A DNA stretch of 20,343 nucleotides from positions 314,479 through 334,821 of the forward strand of contig CACRSC010000030.1 of NCBI GenBank assembly GCA_902651635.1, read 5' to 3'. Positions 17,798 through 20,343 of the stretch are shown piece by piece. The position numbers were made by a program, and so were the translations under genes. This DNA comes from Mastigamoeba balamuthi. Lineage: Eukaryota > Evosea > Mastigamoebida > Mastigamoebidae. How positions within the stretch are numbered: the first letter of the stretch is position 1; each line of letters starts with the position of its first letter. A model generated the notes under the pieces. That model saw only the letters and a program-made list of their open reading frames with translations, made no database searches and was not told the DNA's origin.

Positions 17798-18999
17798 TCA
17801 GTTCCACTGGATGTTGCTGACGGTCACGCGGCCGCTCTTGTCGCAGCCCGCGTGGCACCACTTGCCGTCGAGCCAGTCCATCGTGCCGTCGCCCCAATGG
17901 CTCAGCGTCGCCGCCATGCCCGCCTTGAGCGGCGCCGAGAGCTCCTGGAGGTAGCCCCCGCAGCTCGCAAAGTCCATCGACACGCTCCTCCCCTCCTGCG
18001 CCAGCGTCGCCACCACGTTCCTCTGCTCCCCAGACCCCCAGACGCGTCCCGTGAGCACAGGCACAGGGAAGCAACAGAGGGATGCGTCGGGGGACGCACG
18101 AGCTGCCCGCCCCTGGACTGGAAGTCGAAGGTGGCGGTGAAGGGGCGCTGCGTGTTGATCTTGTAGCGGTTGCCCGGCCCGTACGCCCACGCCATGCTCG
18201 CGAAGTTCTTGCCGCAGCCACCGCCTACACACAACGCAAGACCACGTCAGTATTCCATGTGATCCCTCAGATGGGTGGGGGAAAGGGAAGACGGTTGGAC
18301 AGAGGGACAGAGGCGCACCGTCGCACCAGGAGAAGAACTTGTTGCTGGGGGCGTTGCACTTGTGGAGGGCCACAGAGAAGGCGTACTGGTTGGCCTCCAT
18401 CAGGTCGATCTCGGGGCAGTACACGCCTCCCACCTTGTTGGCGTCGCAGTAGTAGTCCCCTGCACGGAGTCCGCGCCACACAGGGGTCAGCGACGTGTCT
18501 CAACGGGGCACGGGAGTTAGAGGATCGTGCCCTGCTCGGAGCGGGCAGGCCTGCCGGCAGCGTCGTAGCCGGGCATGGAGACGAGGTAGAAGGCGGCGTT
18601 GCAGCCGCAGTGGACGGTGCTGAGGTCGACGGTGAAGCTGAGCTTGTGGCCGAGCATGGGGAAGTTGTGGTAGATGCCCGGGGCCCACGAGGCGGGGCAG
18701 CCGTTGGCGATGTACGCGCGCACGTTGTGCAGCCCCGTCATGGCGCTGCCCCCCACCTGCACCCGCCCGTTCTTGCCGCCCACCTGCACGACGCCCAGGC
18801 TCTGCGTCTTGCCCGCCACCTTGACGTCCACGAACCCCGGCGCGATGCCCGTGCTGCAGCCGCCTGTGCGTGTGTGCGTGTGTGCGTGCGGTCAGTCGCT
18901 GGTGTTTGCGGGCTGCACTTGCGGGGCCCCACGGAGGCCGCACGCACCCAGGGCGATGCCGCTGAGCAGGAGCAGTCCGAAGAGAAGCAGTGCCCTCAT
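17798..18999 (-). CDS. Secreted GH7-like protein (cellobiohydrolase/endoglucanase family), copy A, 5 exons (283 aa)
   Basis: Exons in transcript order are 18999-18948, 18863-18555, 18459-18319, 18224-18100 and 18022-17798, with the same intron positions and phases as copy B. Exon 1 encodes a signal peptide (MRALLLFGLLLLSGIALG). Donors are G|GTGCGT, G|GCAGGC (GC-AG), G|GTGCGC and C|GTGCGT. The GH7 features match copy B: LSFTVDLSTVHCGCNAAFYL, YYCDANKVGG, CPEIDLMEAN (E137, D139, E142), LHKC (H153), YGPGNRYKINTQRPF, TLSHWGD and VTVSNIQWN. No cellulose-binding module or linker follows the catalytic part. The N-terminal 75 mature residues (GFVDVKVAGKTQSLGVVQVG and onward) are the most diverged between copies. 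It is probably secreted to degrade external beta-glucan, or acts on a cell or cyst wall; the short length leaves activity to be shown. Confidence 0.9.
18152..18452 (-). repeat. Gene-conversion tract, copy in GH7-like gene A
   Basis: This is the partner of 16361-16661, identical over 301 bp including the 94-nt intron between exons 3 and 4 (18225-18318). The first mismatch after the tract changes a Tyr codon here (YYC) to Phe in copy B (FYC). Confidence 0.92.
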
Positions 19000-20275
19000 C
19001 AGCGGTGCTGCTGTCGGTGATTGCCGGGCCTGTGCTGGCGGTGGAGCGATGGAGAAAAAATGTAAAGCGAGAAGTCCGTCGGGCGCCCGAAGTCGATCGA
19101 AGAACTGAACGAAAAGTGTACGCGCACGTCACCACTGCGCCTGAACGAAAACTGAACCACTGCCCATTCGCGGGCAGGCACCCCGTGTGCGCCTCGCCGC
19201 CTGGCAAGCCTCCAAGGCGTGAGGGGCTTTGCTGGCGGCCACCCGCAGCCGCTGGCCCCACGGCGGCCCCGTCGCTGCGCCGCCAGCGGCCCGTGCCGGG
19301 GACGGGGGCTCGCTGGAGCCGCGAGGCGCTTTTGTCAGGGCTGTTGGCAATGCTGTTGCTCCCGCCGGTGCCGAGGTGTGCACAACGCACCAACCGCCAC
19401 AGCGAGGTTTGACGAGGGGCCCACTCATCGCCCCCCACTGCCTGCCGCTCCGTTTTGACGGGGTGGGGGCCACTCACCACCCCGTCACGCTCCATTGGTG
19501 ACTCTGCAGAGGACACCTGTCCGAGCAGGGTATCTGAGAGCCCCCTGTGGATGAAGGAGAGGTATGCGGCGGGCTGCCTAGCAAGATTCCAAATGCAACG
19601 AACAACCGTCGCTGAAGAACAGCCCGGGGCACAGAGGCTCTCCGGTGCACTGCCGTTAAGCACCACGGGCATGTGAAGGCGGCAGCGCAGTGAACGCCGG
19701 AATGGCTACAATAGGGTGGCGGCCTGCGAGAGATCAACGACATCCCCTATTTGCCAGCGGGGAGCAACGGCGCTGAAGAGCAACGTGATCATCGGGTCGG
19801 AGTGTCTTGACGGCTGCGGGTGGGCACGCTCTGCCAAGTCTCTGTTCGTGTGGAGGCCACCGGGGCTGCGTGGCCGCGCTGTTTCAATCCACGGGCAGCA
19901 GAACGAGAAGGAGGTGCACCACCGACCTCCTTCCTTCGCAGCTGGAGCGGAAGGTGGTGTTCAGTGTGGGAAAAGTATTTGAGTACCCGGTGGCCGGCCG
20001 GCAGTGCAGCTGCATCCAAAGGAGAGGCACGCTGACACAGAACCTCATTTCAGCTCTTCATTATGCAATGTGCATCGGCCGATGTGTCTGTCGAGCTGTG
20101 TTGCGCCTTTGGTCATGCAACGCTCAAGGCCAACGAGACCACAAGAACGAGACCTGCAAGCATCGTAGAGGCGTTCCCCGGAATGTCCCCCAGCATGCTG
20201 CACTCCTCGAGGCTGCGACAGAAGCATATCATTCGGTGAGACTGCGGACAACAAAGCAGAGGAAGAGAAAGCAGA

Positions 20276-20278
<3 letters not shown>
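19000..20278. other. Gene-poor region right of the GH7-like pair
   Basis: No gene is recognisable. The first few hundred bases should hold the promoter and 5' UTR of GH7-like gene A. Open frames are short, in conflicting frames, and lack conserved motifs or a consistent chain of splice sites. A small hairpin (AAGGAGGT 19908-19915 with ACCTCCTT 19925-19932) is present. GC content is moderate and falls toward the right end. Confidence 0.5.

Positions 20279-20343
<65 letters not shown>
20279..20343 (+). repeat. (GA)n microsatellite at the window end
   Basis: An uninterrupted GA dinucleotide run of 65 bases continues to the last base of the window, preceded by GA-rich sequence. The contig may end here because the repeat blocked assembly. 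Confidence 0.97.

Overview
The window is eukaryotic nuclear DNA. Its protein-coding genes are very GC-rich and interrupted by short spliceosomal introns. It carries two Pol III tRNA genes, one with a canonical tRNA intron, and no bacterial operon structure. The protein types (an RBBP6/Mpe1-like RING protein with an RS tail, an F-box protein, a membrane DUF229-like protein, a bubblegum-like acyl-CoA synthetase homologue and secreted GH7-like proteins) suggest a free-living GC-rich protist. GH7 genes are patchily known from fungi, amoebozoans, haptophytes, dinoflagellates and some others. An amoebozoan of the Mastigamoeba kind is one guess, held at low confidence.

Layout, left to right. (1) 32-1532 +, the 3' part of a RING / CCHC-knuckle / RS-rich gene cut by the window edge. 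(2) 1993-3246 +, an F-box gene with three exons. (3) tRNA-Tyr(GTA) at 3434-3516, with a 10-nt intron. (4) 3875-6929 +, a five-exon multi-TM protein with a DUF229/alkaline-phosphatase-fold domain; its exon 2 contains an assembly duplication around a single N. (5) tRNA-Phe(GAA) at 7009-7081. (6) 7311-8732 and 9200-10372 +, a tandem pair of four-exon genes of a family I do not recognise. (7) 10695-13974 -, a five-exon bubblegum-like acyl-CoA synthetase homologue that looks catalytically dead. (8) A 2-kb stretch with an AT-rich island at about 14465-15955. (9) 16021-17199 and 17798-18999 -, a tandem pair of five-exon secreted GH7-like genes, 283 residues each. (10) 1.3 kb without recognisable genes, ending in a GA microsatellite.

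All exon models were assembled by hand from splice sites, frame and paralogue comparison. In every multi-exon gene the exon lengths sum to a multiple of three; for the DUF229-like gene this holds only after the duplicated segment is removed. The introns share a donor of the type GTGCGY, a minority use GC-AG, and many have a CTGAC or similar branch-like motif just upstream of the acceptor.

The genes do not form an obvious pathway. The most interesting items are the unknown tandem family, the compact GH7-like pair with a 301-bp identical tract spanning an intron, the degenerate acyl-CoA synthetase, and the unusual splice-donor consensus.
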